Below, in pieces: positions 54,008-63,215 of a stretch of DNA of 64,000 nt; position 1 is the first letter of the stretch; every line of letters begins with the position of its first letter. A model generated the notes under the pieces. The model did no database searches. It had not been told where the DNA came from and saw only the letters and a list, made by a program, of their open reading frames with translations. Both the position numbers and the translations under genes were made by a program. This stretch comes from Solitalea longa (GTDB lineage: Bacteria > Bacteroidota > Bacteroidia > Sphingobacteriales > Sphingobacteriaceae). Location: NCBI RefSeq assembly GCF_002920915.1, contig NZ_PQVF01000002.1, positions 186,375 to 250,374 of the forward strand, given 5' to 3'.

Positions 54008-55894
54008 ATGGGATGCCGATTTGCCTTACATTTTTTACCGTTTAAAAAGTCATCCAATCTCGTCTTTTTAATTGCATTCTGTGTAATTACGGGTTTGTCA
54101 TTTAATTCATCAGCTAAATCTTTCCATGATTTGGCTGATACCTCAAAAAAACGCGTCATCAGTATAGACTCCATATGGAGAAAGTCTTACATCGATTCGT
54201 TAACAAAGCGTTTTTTAACAAGAAATAGAAGACCGGAATCTGACTTACAACTGCAAAGTATAAAGGAGTATGTAAAGTATGAAGGCAAGGTGATCAAATC
54301 AATAGAATTGGTTCAAACCAATATATTCAACTTCTCACCACCTGTTCATCCCGATGAACGTCCATCATTAAAGCAGCGACTGAGCGAGGTGCATACCCAA
54401 ACCAAACAATCTGTCATCCATCGATCGCTATTCTTCAAAGAAAATGAAAGAATAAGCTCCTATACATTAGCCGATAATGCCCGCTATTTGAGGAGCTTAC
54501 CTTTTTTACACGATGCACGAATATTTATATCTCCATGTGGCACTAACAGTGATTCGGTTGAGGTAACTGTACTAACGCAAGACGTATTTGCGCCGGGTAT
54601 TGCTATCTATCCCATATCAGGCTTATCGGGTGTAAAAACTAACTTATACCATACCAATATCAATGGTCAGGGACAGGCCATTGATGCAGCAATAGAAGCA
54701 AACAGCGACAGAAGCCCAGTGGTAGGTACAGCCCTCGCCTATACCAAATACAATTTAATGGGAACATTTACCGATGCTTCTGTCGGTTATTCACAACTAA
54801 ATACGCAGGGCACAATTGACACAGGTGTTTATGAGAGTTCGTTTTTTATTAAACTGAACCGCCCATTATACTCATCGAGCAGCCGTGTTGCAGCAGGAAT
54901 GGCCTTCAAATACAATAAGTCACTTAATGTTTACAGCCAACCCGATTCCGTTTTTCGTAATTATCAGTACCGTCTTTTTGATACGTGGCTGGCCTATGCC
55001 TTCAACTTTAAAAGATTTAATAAAAGAGGTGAATATAACAGAAGCCGAAGGGCCATTTCTTTCAGGTATTATAATCAGGAATTTTTAGAACGCCCAACAC
55101 AAATTCAGTTTAATGACGACCCGAATTACAACAATGGACAATTTAGTTTGGGACAATTCATTGCTTTTCAACAGGAGATCTATAACACCCGTTATCTTTT
55201 TGGCTTTGGAAGAACCGAAGATATTTCAACCGGTTATTATGCAACATTGGCCATCGGAAGTGACCACCGCTTGAACAAAAACCGAATTTATACCGGCGCG
55301 GAATATGAACGACAAAAAGCTCTTGGCAAAGGTTTTTCATTGGCATATATCGGCTTGGGGGGCTTTATTGACCATGGCATAGAAGATATTGTATTAAACG
55401 TAAGAGGCTCTTTTTACAGTCGCTTAATGATCTATAAAAAAATGCGTTTCAGGCATTTAATAGAACTGGGCTATATAAACTGTTTTAATCCGGTATTGTA
55501 TAAACCTGTAAACATTAATGATGGCTTTGGTCTCACGGCCTTTGAAAATAACACGCTAAACGGGTATCAGCGTTTTAATCTAAAGAGCGAATTGGCGCTT
55601 TACAGTTTATTCGAAATTCTTGGATTCAGATTCAACTCTTTTACATCGATTGAACTCTCTCAACTCGGCGATACCGATGATTTCATCTTCGGAAAACATT
55701 TATATGCTGGCGTTGGCGCTGGATTTAGAATCAGAAATGAAAGCCTTGTATTTAACACCTTGAAACTGGGCGGATATTATTACCCATGGGCGCCGGCTAC
55801 CAGTCAAAAATTTGCATTTCAAATCAAAACCGTTATCGATCTTCGCTTTAATGTAAGCCCAATTAAAGCTCCTTCATTTGTAACTTATCGATAA
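54008..55894 (+). CDS. Outer-membrane beta-barrel protein with POTRA-like N-terminus
   Basis: A 628-residue exported protein. A membrane-targeting segment (FKKSSNLVFLIAFCVITGLS) is followed by a POTRA-like stretch (about 95-190): YEGKVIKSIELVQTNIFNFS, ERISSYTLADNARYLRSLPF and DSVEVTVLTQDVFAPGIAIY. The remainder alternates hydrophobic and polar residues as in a 16-strand Bam/Tam-like barrel and ends AFQIKTVIDLRFNVS..SFVTYR; the final residue is not the usual Phe. No family name is assigned. It converges with the patatin-barrel gene, whose stop is just 1 nt away, so a linked role in the envelope is possible but unproven. Confidence 0.78.
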   Translation: MGCRFALHFLPFKKSSNLVFLIAFCVITGLSFNSSAKSFHDLADTSKKRVISIDSIWRKSYIDSLTKRFLTRNRRPESDLQLQSIKEYVKYEGKVIKSIELVQTNIFNFSPPVHPDERPSLKQRLSEVHTQTKQSVIHRSLFFKENERISSYTLADNARYLRSLPFLHDARIFISPCGTNSDSVEVTVLTQDVFAPGIAIYPISGLSGVKTNLYHTNINGQGQAIDAAIEANSDRSPVVGTALAYTKYNLMGTFTDASVGYSQLNTQGTIDTGVYESSFFIKLNRPLYSSSSRVAAGMAFKYNKSLNVYSQPDSVFRNYQYRLFDTWLAYAFNFKRFNKRGEYNRSRRAISFRYYNQEFLERPTQIQFNDDPNYNNGQFSLGQFIAFQQEIYNTRYLFGFGRTEDISTGYYATLAIGSDHRLNKNRIYTGAEYERQKALGKGFSLAYIGLGGFIDHGIEDIVLNVRGSFYSRLMIYKKMRFRHLIELGYINCFNPVLYKPVNINDGFGLTAFENNTLNGYQRFNLKSELALYSLFEILGFRFNSFTSIELSQLGDTDDFIFGKHLYAGVGAGFRIRNESLVFNTLKLGGYYYPWAPATSQKFAFQIKTVIDLRFNVSPIKAPSFVTYR

Positions 55895-55895
55895 G

Positions 55896-58160
55896 TTAAA
55901 AATGAAATCCTAAATCCACATATGCACTTACTCCTCCTTTCTGATCACAACGCATTATGGTTAACTCCAATGGTCCAAAAGCTGTTTTCACGCCAAGCCC
56001 TATTCCATATCCCGAAATCCAATCTCCCTGAGTCAAATCATCTAAAAATGTTCCATTGAAGTTATAATAGCCGGCGTTAAACTTTCCCGTTAAAAATATA
56101 TTTCGATAACATTCATACCGATAACCAACCAATCCGGTTGCAATACTGGAAGTAGTTACATTTGCCTCACGCAATCCTATGAATGGGACCTGATTTCTAA
56201 GAAAATCTGTGGCTCCCCCTACAACAAACTGATTCAAAAAAGATTGTTGCTGATCGAAATTAACTCCCGCCTGGGCGTGCCAGATTAAAGTAGAACGCTT
56301 ATTTAATGACCTGAAATAAGAAAGTTTAAACTCTCCACGTAAATAAGGATTGAAAGTAATACCAAGTGAATCAAGGTTGGTGATAGGATCACCATTTGAA
56401 TCAAAAAAATCAATACTGGGATTCTGACCAAAAATTAATCCCAGTCCAGTAAACAAACTTATTCCACTTGTTGGAAACTGCTTACGGTCGAGTGAATTCA
56501 TGTCATAAAAGAAATAAGTATTCCAATTATAGTTCCACCCCGACGATTCGCTTATACTGGTAAACTTGGGCTTTAACCGTGTTATTTCATAACTGGCTCC
56601 TAAACCTACACCAACTGATCGGTTAATGGCGTATTGCAAACGAGCGTCAATGGTTCCAAAACTGTATCGGTATAAGGAGGTCTGTTCAAAATCAACATAC
56701 AGCGGAAGATCATAATTGATATTTTTCAGGCTAAAATTGAATCCCCAGTTTCTGCTTTCTCCCAAATATTTAAAATACTCCGCCCTTATCTTTGGGTCCT
56801 TACCAATATTAAGTGTTAATAAAGAACGAGAGTTTTTAACCGGAAAGTTACGCGAAGTAATATTGACAATGGCGGCAATGTCGCTAAAGCTATTATAGTG
56901 TAAAGCCATTTTAACAGCCGTTTGAGGGCTTTCTTTAGCATACAAGGTCATTTGTGTTTTATCACCATCGTACCTTTCAAATTCATAGGTAATACTTTGA
57001 TAATTTCGTGTTCCAAAAACACGCCTTACCGCATCGGCAATTTGCTCACCATTATAATATCGGCCCGGCTTAAGGTCCATCTTACCTATCACAAAACTGG
57101 AAGAGGTCACCTTTAATCCATTTACAACAATGCGGTCGATCTTTACCTTATAGTTTAATGGAATGGTATCGCGTTTAGTTTTTACAGGAGGATATAAGCG
57201 ATTAAGTGAATCAGCAAATTGTTTAAGCACCGGAAAATATTTAACGGCGGCCATTTCACCACGCTGCATAATTGAATCAGCATCATTAAACGATCCCGCA
57301 CCGTACCCTTCAATGTCAGGCTCTATAAATAAATTACATTCTTTCACCTGTTTTAAAAAATCTTCAGCCTCACGATATGATCCTACCTGATACAAAACAT
57401 CTAAAGCCGAGTTTAACTTATCTTTCGACTGTAATCCTTGCCCAACATTTACTCCAATTACGTAATCGGCACCCATTTCTTTCACATTCTGCACCGGAAA
57501 ATTTCTCACCACCCCGCCATCAATCAAATTCATCCCATTGTACTCAACCGTAGTAAAAACACTCGGTATTGCCATACTTGCTCTAACTGCATTAATAATA
57601 TTGCCTTTATCGATTACTACCATTTTTCCGGTGGCAACGTCAGTAGCTATACATTTAAATGGAATTTTGAGTTTAGAAAAATCCCTGACATCATTAACCG
57701 GCAGAAAAAGTTTTGCGAAGGTTAACCATAGTTCCTGTGCTTCTAATACACCGGTTCTTATTTTCACTTTCCCCTTAACCAAGGGCAATTCAATGGCGTA
57801 GCGATCGAACTCCGATTTTTCTTCATAAACAATACTGCGTAAATCTGGTTGATTGGTAAGTAGTCGATCCCAGGAGGTTGACTTAGCAATGATTTCAATT
57901 TCGTTTCCGGTATAACCTGCCGCATATAATCCCCCCATAATTGCACCCATGCTGGTCCCGGTGATATAATCGATTTTTAACCCTGCACTGTCAATGGCTT
58001 TTAGCACTCCAATATGAGCCAAACCCTTAGCTCCTCCTCCACTTAAAACCAAACCAATTTTGGGGCGTTGCTGAGGAAAACTTTTAAATGCATATAAAAC
58101 GATGCAAAAAATCAGAGTTAACCTTTTGATTAAGATGCTAAACTTTATTGATCGGAGCAT
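55896..58160 (-). CDS. Patatin-like phospholipase with C-terminal outer-membrane barrel (PlpD-type)
   Basis: A 754-residue exported protein, type Vd-like. A signal peptide-like start (residues 1-30) leads to a patatin domain: GGGAKGLAHIGVLKAID near 41 (oxyanion hole), the nucleophile Ser70 in GTSMGAIMGG, and Asp214 in IDGGVVRN (catalytic Ser-Asp dyad). A POTRA domain follows (about 340-420), then a barrel ending KGGVSAYVDLGFHF, with the C-terminal Phe. It probably acts on lipids at the outer membrane or secretes the patatin domain. The gene is convergent with the POTRA-barrel gene next to it. Confidence 0.92.
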   Translation of the reverse strand: MLRSIKFSILIKRLTLIFCIVLYAFKSFPQQRPKIGLVLSGGGAKGLAHIGVLKAIDSAGLKIDYITGTSMGAIMGGLYAAGYTGNEIEIIAKSTSWDRLLTNQPDLRSIVYEEKSEFDRYAIELPLVKGKVKIRTGVLEAQELWLTFAKLFLPVNDVRDFSKLKIPFKCIATDVATGKMVVIDKGNIINAVRASMAIPSVFTTVEYNGMNLIDGGVVRNFPVQNVKEMGADYVIGVNVGQGLQSKDKLNSALDVLYQVGSYREAEDFLKQVKECNLFIEPDIEGYGAGSFNDADSIMQRGEMAAVKYFPVLKQFADSLNRLYPPVKTKRDTIPLNYKVKIDRIVVNGLKVTSSSFVIGKMDLKPGRYYNGEQIADAVRRVFGTRNYQSITYEFERYDGDKTQMTLYAKESPQTAVKMALHYNSFSDIAAIVNITSRNFPVKNSRSLLTLNIGKDPKIRAEYFKYLGESRNWGFNFSLKNINYDLPLYVDFEQTSLYRYSFGTIDARLQYAINRSVGVGLGASYEITRLKPKFTSISESSGWNYNWNTYFFYDMNSLDRKQFPTSGISLFTGLGLIFGQNPSIDFFDSNGDPITNLDSLGITFNPYLRGEFKLSYFRSLNKRSTLIWHAQAGVNFDQQQSFLNQFVVGGATDFLRNQVPFIGLREANVTTSSIATGLVGYRYECYRNIFLTGKFNAGYYNFNGTFLDDLTQGDWISGYGIGLGVKTAFGPLELTIMRCDQKGGVSAYVDLGFHF

Positions 58161-58481
58161 TTACGTAGAAAATAGTAGTGTAACTGAATAGAGCTGTAAA
58201 ACGCACCAAAACTTATTTCTCAACTCAAATTAACCAACAATTAAAATAATTGTTTTATGAAAAAGTTACCAAAAAGAATTTAATATATCTGTCATTTGGG
58301 TTTTAAATTGAAATTAGTTTTACCCAAACCTTACTCTTGAAAATCAAAAGATTTGATTTTATAACGCTGTCAAAAAATAATAAAAACTATTTTCTCAAAA
58401 AGAAGATTTGAGCTAACTGTTTTTATCAAAATGTGTATTATTACGGTTAAATTTTTTAAAAAAATACAAGTAAAACCAAAC
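58161..58481. other. Intergenic region upstream of purN
   Basis: 321 bp without a convincing gene. AAAATCAAA (58340-58348) and TTTGATTTT (58352-58360) form a perfect hairpin. An in-frame ATG at 58431 extends purN by 17 codons, but the Lys/Phe-rich stretch does not look like PurN. Confidence 0.55.
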
Positions 58482-59057
58482 GTGAAGAGAATTGCCATAT
58501 TTGCCTCAGGATCAGGATCAAACGCACAGAAAATAATTGAACATTTTCAAAAAAACAAAGACGTGGAAGTGTCAATAGTTTTGGCTAATCGTCCGGATGC
58601 TTATGTTTTGCAAAGAGCTGACAATTTTGAAATTCCAACTCATGTTTTCGACAGGGACGAATTTTACCATTCCGACGAGGTAGTAAAACTGTTGCAAAGC
58701 TTAAACATCGACCTTATTGTACTGGCTGGTTTTTTATGGCTGATCCCGGAAAACCTCATTAAAGCCTTTCCTACTAAAATCATCAATATCCACCCGGCAT
58801 TATTACCCAAATTTGGTGGCAAAGGAATGTATGGAAACCGTGTTCATAAAGCAGTATTAGAAGCCGCTGAACAGGAATCGGGTATCACTATCCACTACGT
58901 TAACGAACATTTTGATGAAGGCGAAATTATTCACCAATCCAAGTATAAAATTGAACAGGGAGATGATGTGGATATGATTGCTTATAAAGGACAACAGCTC
59001 GAACATCTGCACTATCCGAAAGTAATTGAAAACCTCTTGAAAAAAATGTCGAAATAA
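58482..59057 (+). CDS. purN: Phosphoribosylglycinamide formyltransferase
   Basis: Transfers a formyl group from 10-formyl-THF to GAR in purine synthesis. From the GTG at 58482 the product has 191 residues beginning KRIAIFASGSGSNAQKIIEH after the initiator, the usual PurN N-terminus. The active site has IINIHPALLPKFGGKGMYGN, then HYVNEHFDEGEIIHQ (catalytic Asn, His and Asp). An ATG 51 nt upstream also lies in frame and cannot be excluded. purH, the next purine gene, starts 63 nt downstream with its own -7 box. Confidence 0.93.
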   Translation: MKRIAIFASGSGSNAQKIIEHFQKNKDVEVSIVLANRPDAYVLQRADNFEIPTHVFDRDEFYHSDEVVKLLQSLNIDLIVLAGFLWLIPENLIKAFPTKIINIHPALLPKFGGKGMYGNRVHKAVLEAAEQESGITIHYVNEHFDEGEIIHQSKYKIEQGDDVDMIAYKGQQLEHLHYPKVIENLLKKMSK

Positions 59058-59092
59058 TTAGAAAACAGCGAATTAAAGCAGATTATTTTTTC

Positions 59093-59100
59093 TAATTTTG
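59093..59100 (+). promoter_or_regulatory. -7 box of the purH promoter
   Basis: TAATTTTG, followed by CGCC, matches TAnnTTTG and lies 20 nt before the purH ATG. An A/T-rich -33 region is upstream without a perfect TTTG. Confidence 0.6.
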
Positions 59101-59120
59101 CGCCTTGATTTTTTTGAAAG

Positions 59121-60647
59121 ATGAACCACCCTGTAAAAGTTAAAAACGCCTTAATTTCAGTTTATTACAAAGACAATCTTGAACCAATCATCAAAGAACT
59201 TGATCGATTGGGAGTAACTATTTTTTCAACCGGAGGAACCGAAACTTTTATTCGTGACCTTGGTGTAGATGTTACACCGGTTGAAGACATGACCAGTTAT
59301 CCTTCAATTTTAGGGGGCCGTGTAAAAACATTACACCCTAAAATTTTCGGTGGTATTTTGGCTCGCAGAGAAAATGACTCTGATAACCAACAAATGACAG
59401 AATTTACCATCCCTGAAATTGACCTTGTAATAGTTGATCTTTATCCATTTGAAGAAACGCTTGCAGCTGGTGCCACTCAGCAGGAAATAATTGAAAAAAT
59501 TGACATTGGCGGCATTTCGTTGATTCGTGCAGCCGCTAAAAATCATAAAGACGTAATTATCGTAGCTTCTAAAAACGACTATGGCTATGTTGAACAAATT
59601 TTAAGAGAGCAAGACGGGGTTTCTACCATTGAACAACGTAAAGAACTTGCCAAACGCGCGTTCAACATCTCATCGCACTACGATACTGCAATTTTTAACT
59701 GGTTTAACAACGACGAACCATTACATCTTTTTAAACAAAGCATTCAAACTTCATCAGTTTTACGTTACGGAGAAAACCCTCATCAACAAGGTGTTTTCTA
59801 CGGCGACTTAAATGCTATGTTCGACAAATTGAATGGAAAAGAACTTTCATACAACAATTTAGTGGATGTAGATGCGGCAGTTCAGCTAATTGAAGAGTTT
59901 ACTGAGCCTACATTTGCTATTTTAAAACATAACAATGCTTGTGGAGTTGCTACACGCCCGGTATTAAAAGATGCCTGGGACGCAGCTTTAGCTTGTGACC
60001 CTATTTCGGCATTTGGCGGTGTTTTAATCACCAACCAACCTGTTGATGCTGCCACTGCAACGGAAATTAATAAGTTATTCTTTGAAGTATTAATTGCACC
60101 TGCATATAACGAAGATGCATTAAGCATTTTAACAGAAAAGAAAAACCGTATTATTTTACGCCAAAAACCGGTTGCGCTTTCTTCTAAACAATTTAAAACT
60201 TTATTAAACGGCGTTATTGAGCAAGACAAAGACCTTTCAATGGAAGGACCTGCTCAAATGCAAACCGTTACCACCAAAGCTCCTACTGAAGCTGAATTAA
60301 AAGATCTTCACTTTGCCAACAAACTGGTAAAACATACCAAATCAAACACCATCATTTTGGTAAAAGATGACGTTTTATTGGCGAGCGGTGTTGGACAAAC
60401 TTCGCGAGTAGATGCTTTAAAACAAGCCATCTTAAAAGCAGAAACCTTTGGATTTGATCTGAAAGGCGCTGTAATGGCTTCTGATGCATTTTTCCCATTC
60501 CCTGATTGTGTTGAAATTGCTGATAAGGCAGGTATTACAGCCGTAGTACAACCTGGAGGTTCAATTAAAGACAAAGATTCTATTGAATATTGCAATAATA
60601 ATAATGTTGCAATGGTCTTTACGGGAGTGCGTCACTTTAAACATTAA
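59121..60647 (+). CDS. purH: Bifunctional AICAR transformylase/IMP cyclohydrolase
   Basis: Catalyses the last two steps of IMP synthesis, 508 residues, cytosolic. The N-terminal MGS-like cyclohydrolase domain (1-about 150) has ISVYYKDNLEPI and ILGGRVKTLHPKIFGGILAR. The transformylase domain has SSVLRYGENPHQQGVFYGDL near 210 and KHNNACGVATRP near 270, which carry the catalytic Lys-His. The C-terminus FTGVRHFKH is the usual ending. It lies next to purN, forming a purine pair. Confidence 0.97.
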   Translation: MNHPVKVKNALISVYYKDNLEPIIKELDRLGVTIFSTGGTETFIRDLGVDVTPVEDMTSYPSILGGRVKTLHPKIFGGILARRENDSDNQQMTEFTIPEIDLVIVDLYPFEETLAAGATQQEIIEKIDIGGISLIRAAAKNHKDVIIVASKNDYGYVEQILREQDGVSTIEQRKELAKRAFNISSHYDTAIFNWFNNDEPLHLFKQSIQTSSVLRYGENPHQQGVFYGDLNAMFDKLNGKELSYNNLVDVDAAVQLIEEFTEPTFAILKHNNACGVATRPVLKDAWDAALACDPISAFGGVLITNQPVDAATATEINKLFFEVLIAPAYNEDALSILTEKKNRIILRQKPVALSSKQFKTLLNGVIEQDKDLSMEGPAQMQTVTTKAPTEAELKDLHFANKLVKHTKSNTIILVKDDVLLASGVGQTSRVDALKQAILKAETFGFDLKGAVMASDAFFPFPDCVEIADKAGITAVVQPGGSIKDKDSIEYCNNNNVAMVFTGVRHFKH

Positions 60648-60744
60648 TTTCTATATTTAACAGCGACTTATTGTAAAATTTACGCTTGTTAAAAAAACAA
60701 CTAAGTAAGTAAGAATTAATAATTATAACCGAGCAACAAACCGA

Positions 60745-61767
60745 ATGGGACTGTTTAACTTTTTTACCCAGGAAATCGCAATTGATTTAGGTACAGCCAA
60801 CACCCTGATCATCCATAATGATAAAGTAGTAGTAGATGAGCCTTCTATCGTGGCCCTTGACCGTAAAACCGGCAAGATGATCGCCATTGGTCGCCAGGCA
60901 ATGCAAATGGATGGTAAAACCCACGAAAACATTAAAACTGTAAGGCCTTTAAAAGACGGAGTTATCGCCGACTTTGATGCGGCTGAGCATATGATCCGTG
61001 GTTTTATTAAAATGATCAATGGTGGAAAGGGATGGTTATTCCCTTCACTGCGTATGGTTATTTGTATTCCTTCGGGTATTACGGAAGTTGAAAAACGTGC
61101 CGTTCGCGACTCGGCTGAAATTGCTGGTGCTAAAGAAGTTTACTTGATCCACGAGCCAATGGCTGCTGCAATCGGTATTGGTATCGATGTAGAAGAGCCA
61201 ATGGGTAACATGATCATTGATATAGGTGGTGGTACTACTGAAATTGCAGTTATTGCATTAGGCGGTATCGTATGTGACCAATCTATTCGTGTTGCGGGTG
61301 ATAACTTCGATTCTGACATTGTAAACTATATGCGTCGTCAGCATAATATTTTAATTGGTGACCGTACTGCTGAAAAGATTAAAATTGAAGTAGGTTCGGC
61401 TTTAGCTGAGTTGCAAGAACCACCTGCAGATTTTGCTGTTCAAGGACGCGACCTGATGACGGGTGTTCCAAAGCAGATCATGGTTTCATACACCGAAATT
61501 GCTCATTGTTTAGATAAATCTATTTCTAAAATCGAAGAGGCTATTTTAAAAGCATTGGAGATCACTCCTCCTGAGCTTTCTGCAGATATTTTCCAAACAG
61601 GTATTTATTTGACAGGCGGAGGTGCTTTACTTCGTGGTTTAGATAAACGTATTGCTGCAAAAACTAAACTTCCGGTTCATGTTGCTGAAGATCCACTTCG
61701 TGCAGTTGTTCGCGGAACTGGTATTGCACTTAAAAACATTGAGAACTTCAGATTTTTAATGCCATAA
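60745..61767 (+). CDS. mreB: Rod shape-determining protein MreB
   Basis: Actin-like cytoskeletal ATPase that directs cell-wall elongation, 340 residues. ATPase motifs are IDLGTANTLI near 13, GNMIIDIGGGTTEIAVIAL near 155 and YLTGGGALLRGLDKRIA near 288. An N-terminal amphipathic GLFNFFTQEIAIDL may bind the membrane. It heads an mreB-mreC-mreD-PBP2 gene order. The start at 60745 follows the typical MGLFNF pattern. Confidence 0.97.
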   Translation: MGLFNFFTQEIAIDLGTANTLIIHNDKVVVDEPSIVALDRKTGKMIAIGRQAMQMDGKTHENIKTVRPLKDGVIADFDAAEHMIRGFIKMINGGKGWLFPSLRMVICIPSGITEVEKRAVRDSAEIAGAKEVYLIHEPMAAAIGIGIDVEEPMGNMIIDIGGGTTEIAVIALGGIVCDQSIRVAGDNFDSDIVNYMRRQHNILIGDRTAEKIKIEVGSALAELQEPPADFAVQGRDLMTGVPKQIMVSYTEIAHCLDKSISKIEEAILKALEITPPELSADIFQTGIYLTGGGALLRGLDKRIAAKTKLPVHVAEDPLRAVVRGTGIALKNIENFRFLMP

Positions 61768-61791
61768 TCATTTTTCAATGAAAGAATAAGA

Positions 61792-61836
61792 GAATGATAG
61801 AATGAGTGAATTTATTACACTTTAATTCTATCATTC
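61792..61836. repeat. Hairpin between mreB and mreC
   Basis: GAATGATAGAAT (61792-61803) pairs perfectly with ATTCTATCATTC (61825-61836), loop 21 nt. It is surrounded by more ATTC/GAAT words. It may reduce read-through from mreB to mreC, but no U-run follows. Confidence 0.6.
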
Positions 61837-61870
61837 TTTCATTTAGTCATTCACACATTAAACTTAACCA

Positions 61871-62713
61871 ATGCGTAACCTTTGGCTATTCATTCTACGA
61901 TTTCGCGCATTTTTCTTATTCGTTATTTTTGAGGTTACTGCACTTGTCTTGCTCATCAGAAATAACGATTACCAGAAAACAACATTCCTCAATTCCTCAA
62001 ATCAATTTATTGGCAATCTTTACGAAACCTCCAACGACATAAAAAGTTATGTATTGCTGGGTCGTGTAAACGATAGTTTAGTAGCTGAAAACGCCAAACT
62101 TCGGAATATGCTTCCTAATGTGTTTTACATTGATTCTATCAAGAAGAAAACAGTGATCGACACATTGAAACAGGATTCAATGAAAATCCAGCAGTATTCG
62201 TATATCGAGGCCAAAGTGGTGAACAACACAATAAACTTTAGAAAAAACTACCTAACCATTAATCGGGGAAGCGACCATGGCCTTAAACCTGGAATGGGTG
62301 TAATTTGCGGCCAGGGTGTGGTAGGTATTGTTAAAGATGTGTCGGAACACTTCAGCACTGTGATGTCATTATTGCATAAAGACATGAGCATCAGCTCTAA
62401 GCTTTCATTAAGCAATGCGATTGGCTCGGTTATTTGGGAAGGGACCAACCCTCACTACGGAACCTTAAAAGAAATCCCGAACCATGTTCCGGTTAAAAGG
62501 AATGAACTGGTGGTAACCACAGGGTACTCTCTGTTTCCAGAAGGAGTTGCTTTAGGTAAAGTAATTAATTCGCCAAAACAAACCGGTGAGAGCTTGTTGA
62601 ACATAGAAATCCAATTTGCCACAGATTTTCAACGTTTACAGTACGTTTACGTTGTACAAGATAAATTCATTCAAGAAAAGCAGAAACTCGAAGCCAACCT
62701 GAGCCATGATTAG
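61871..62713 (+). CDS. mreC: Rod shape-determining protein MreC
   Basis: Periplasmic scaffold protein, 280 residues, single membrane helix at the N-terminus (FLFVIFEVTALVLLIR). A short coiled coil follows (about 60-75), then the MreC beta domains with NFRKNYLTINRGSDHGLKPG and MGVICGQGVVGIVKDVSEHF, and later LVVTTGYSLFPEGVALGKV. Its stop overlaps the mreD start by 8 nt. Part of the elongasome with MreB, MreD and PBP2. Confidence 0.95.
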   Translation: MRNLWLFILRFRAFFLFVIFEVTALVLLIRNNDYQKTTFLNSSNQFIGNLYETSNDIKSYVLLGRVNDSLVAENAKLRNMLPNVFYIDSIKKKTVIDTLKQDSMKIQQYSYIEAKVVNNTINFRKNYLTINRGSDHGLKPGMGVICGQGVVGIVKDVSEHFSTVMSLLHKDMSISSKLSLSNAIGSVIWEGTNPHYGTLKEIPNHVPVKRNELVVTTGYSLFPEGVALGKVINSPKQTGESLLNIEIQFATDFQRLQYVYVVQDKFIQEKQKLEANLSHD

Positions 62714-63215
62714 ATTAATTACTGCTAACGTATTCCGATTTATTTTCCTGGTATTATTTCAGGTATTCTTTCTCCCCAATTTATCGTTATATAACATTGC
62801 TGTACCTTACATATATGTAATGTTCATCATCTTATTGCCAGTTAATCTTGATAATTTCTGGATATTTCTATTATCTTTTCTGATTGGACTTTCAATTGAT
62901 GCTTTTTCCAACACTATTGGCCTGCATACCGCAGCGTGTGTATTAATGGCTTTCTGCCGTATAGGTATTTTGGCAATCATGATTCCTAAAGGAGGGGAGT
63001 TTTTCCCTGAACCCACGATCCGCAACTACGGATTTCGTTGGTTTTTTACTTATAGTGCAATTTTAGTGGTAATACACCATGTTTTTCTGCTCAATATTGA
63101 ATATTTTCGAATAAGCGAATTTCTAATGGCTACCTATAAGGCTATTATAAGTTCCGCTTATACTTTAACGTTAATTATTATCAGTCAATATTTATTCGGT
63201 AGCAGAAAGCGCTAA
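62706..63215 (+). CDS. mreD: Rod shape-determining protein MreD
   Basis: Inner-membrane protein of 169 residues with about five helices (for example RFIFLVLFQVFFLPNLSLYN, IYVMFIILLPVNLDNFWIFL). It is the expected third gene of the mre cluster, overlapping mreC by 8 nt and the PBP2 gene by 1 nt. Sequence is weakly conserved, as usual for MreD. The last residues, QYLFGSRKR, are basic and cytoplasmic. Confidence 0.9.
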   Translation: MIRLITANVFRFIFLVLFQVFFLPNLSLYNIAVPYIYVMFIILLPVNLDNFWIFLLSFLIGLSIDAFSNTIGLHTAACVLMAFCRIGILAIMIPKGGEFFPEPTIRNYGFRWFFTYSAILVVIHHVFLLNIEYFRISEFLMATYKAIISSAYTLTLIIISQYLFGSRKR

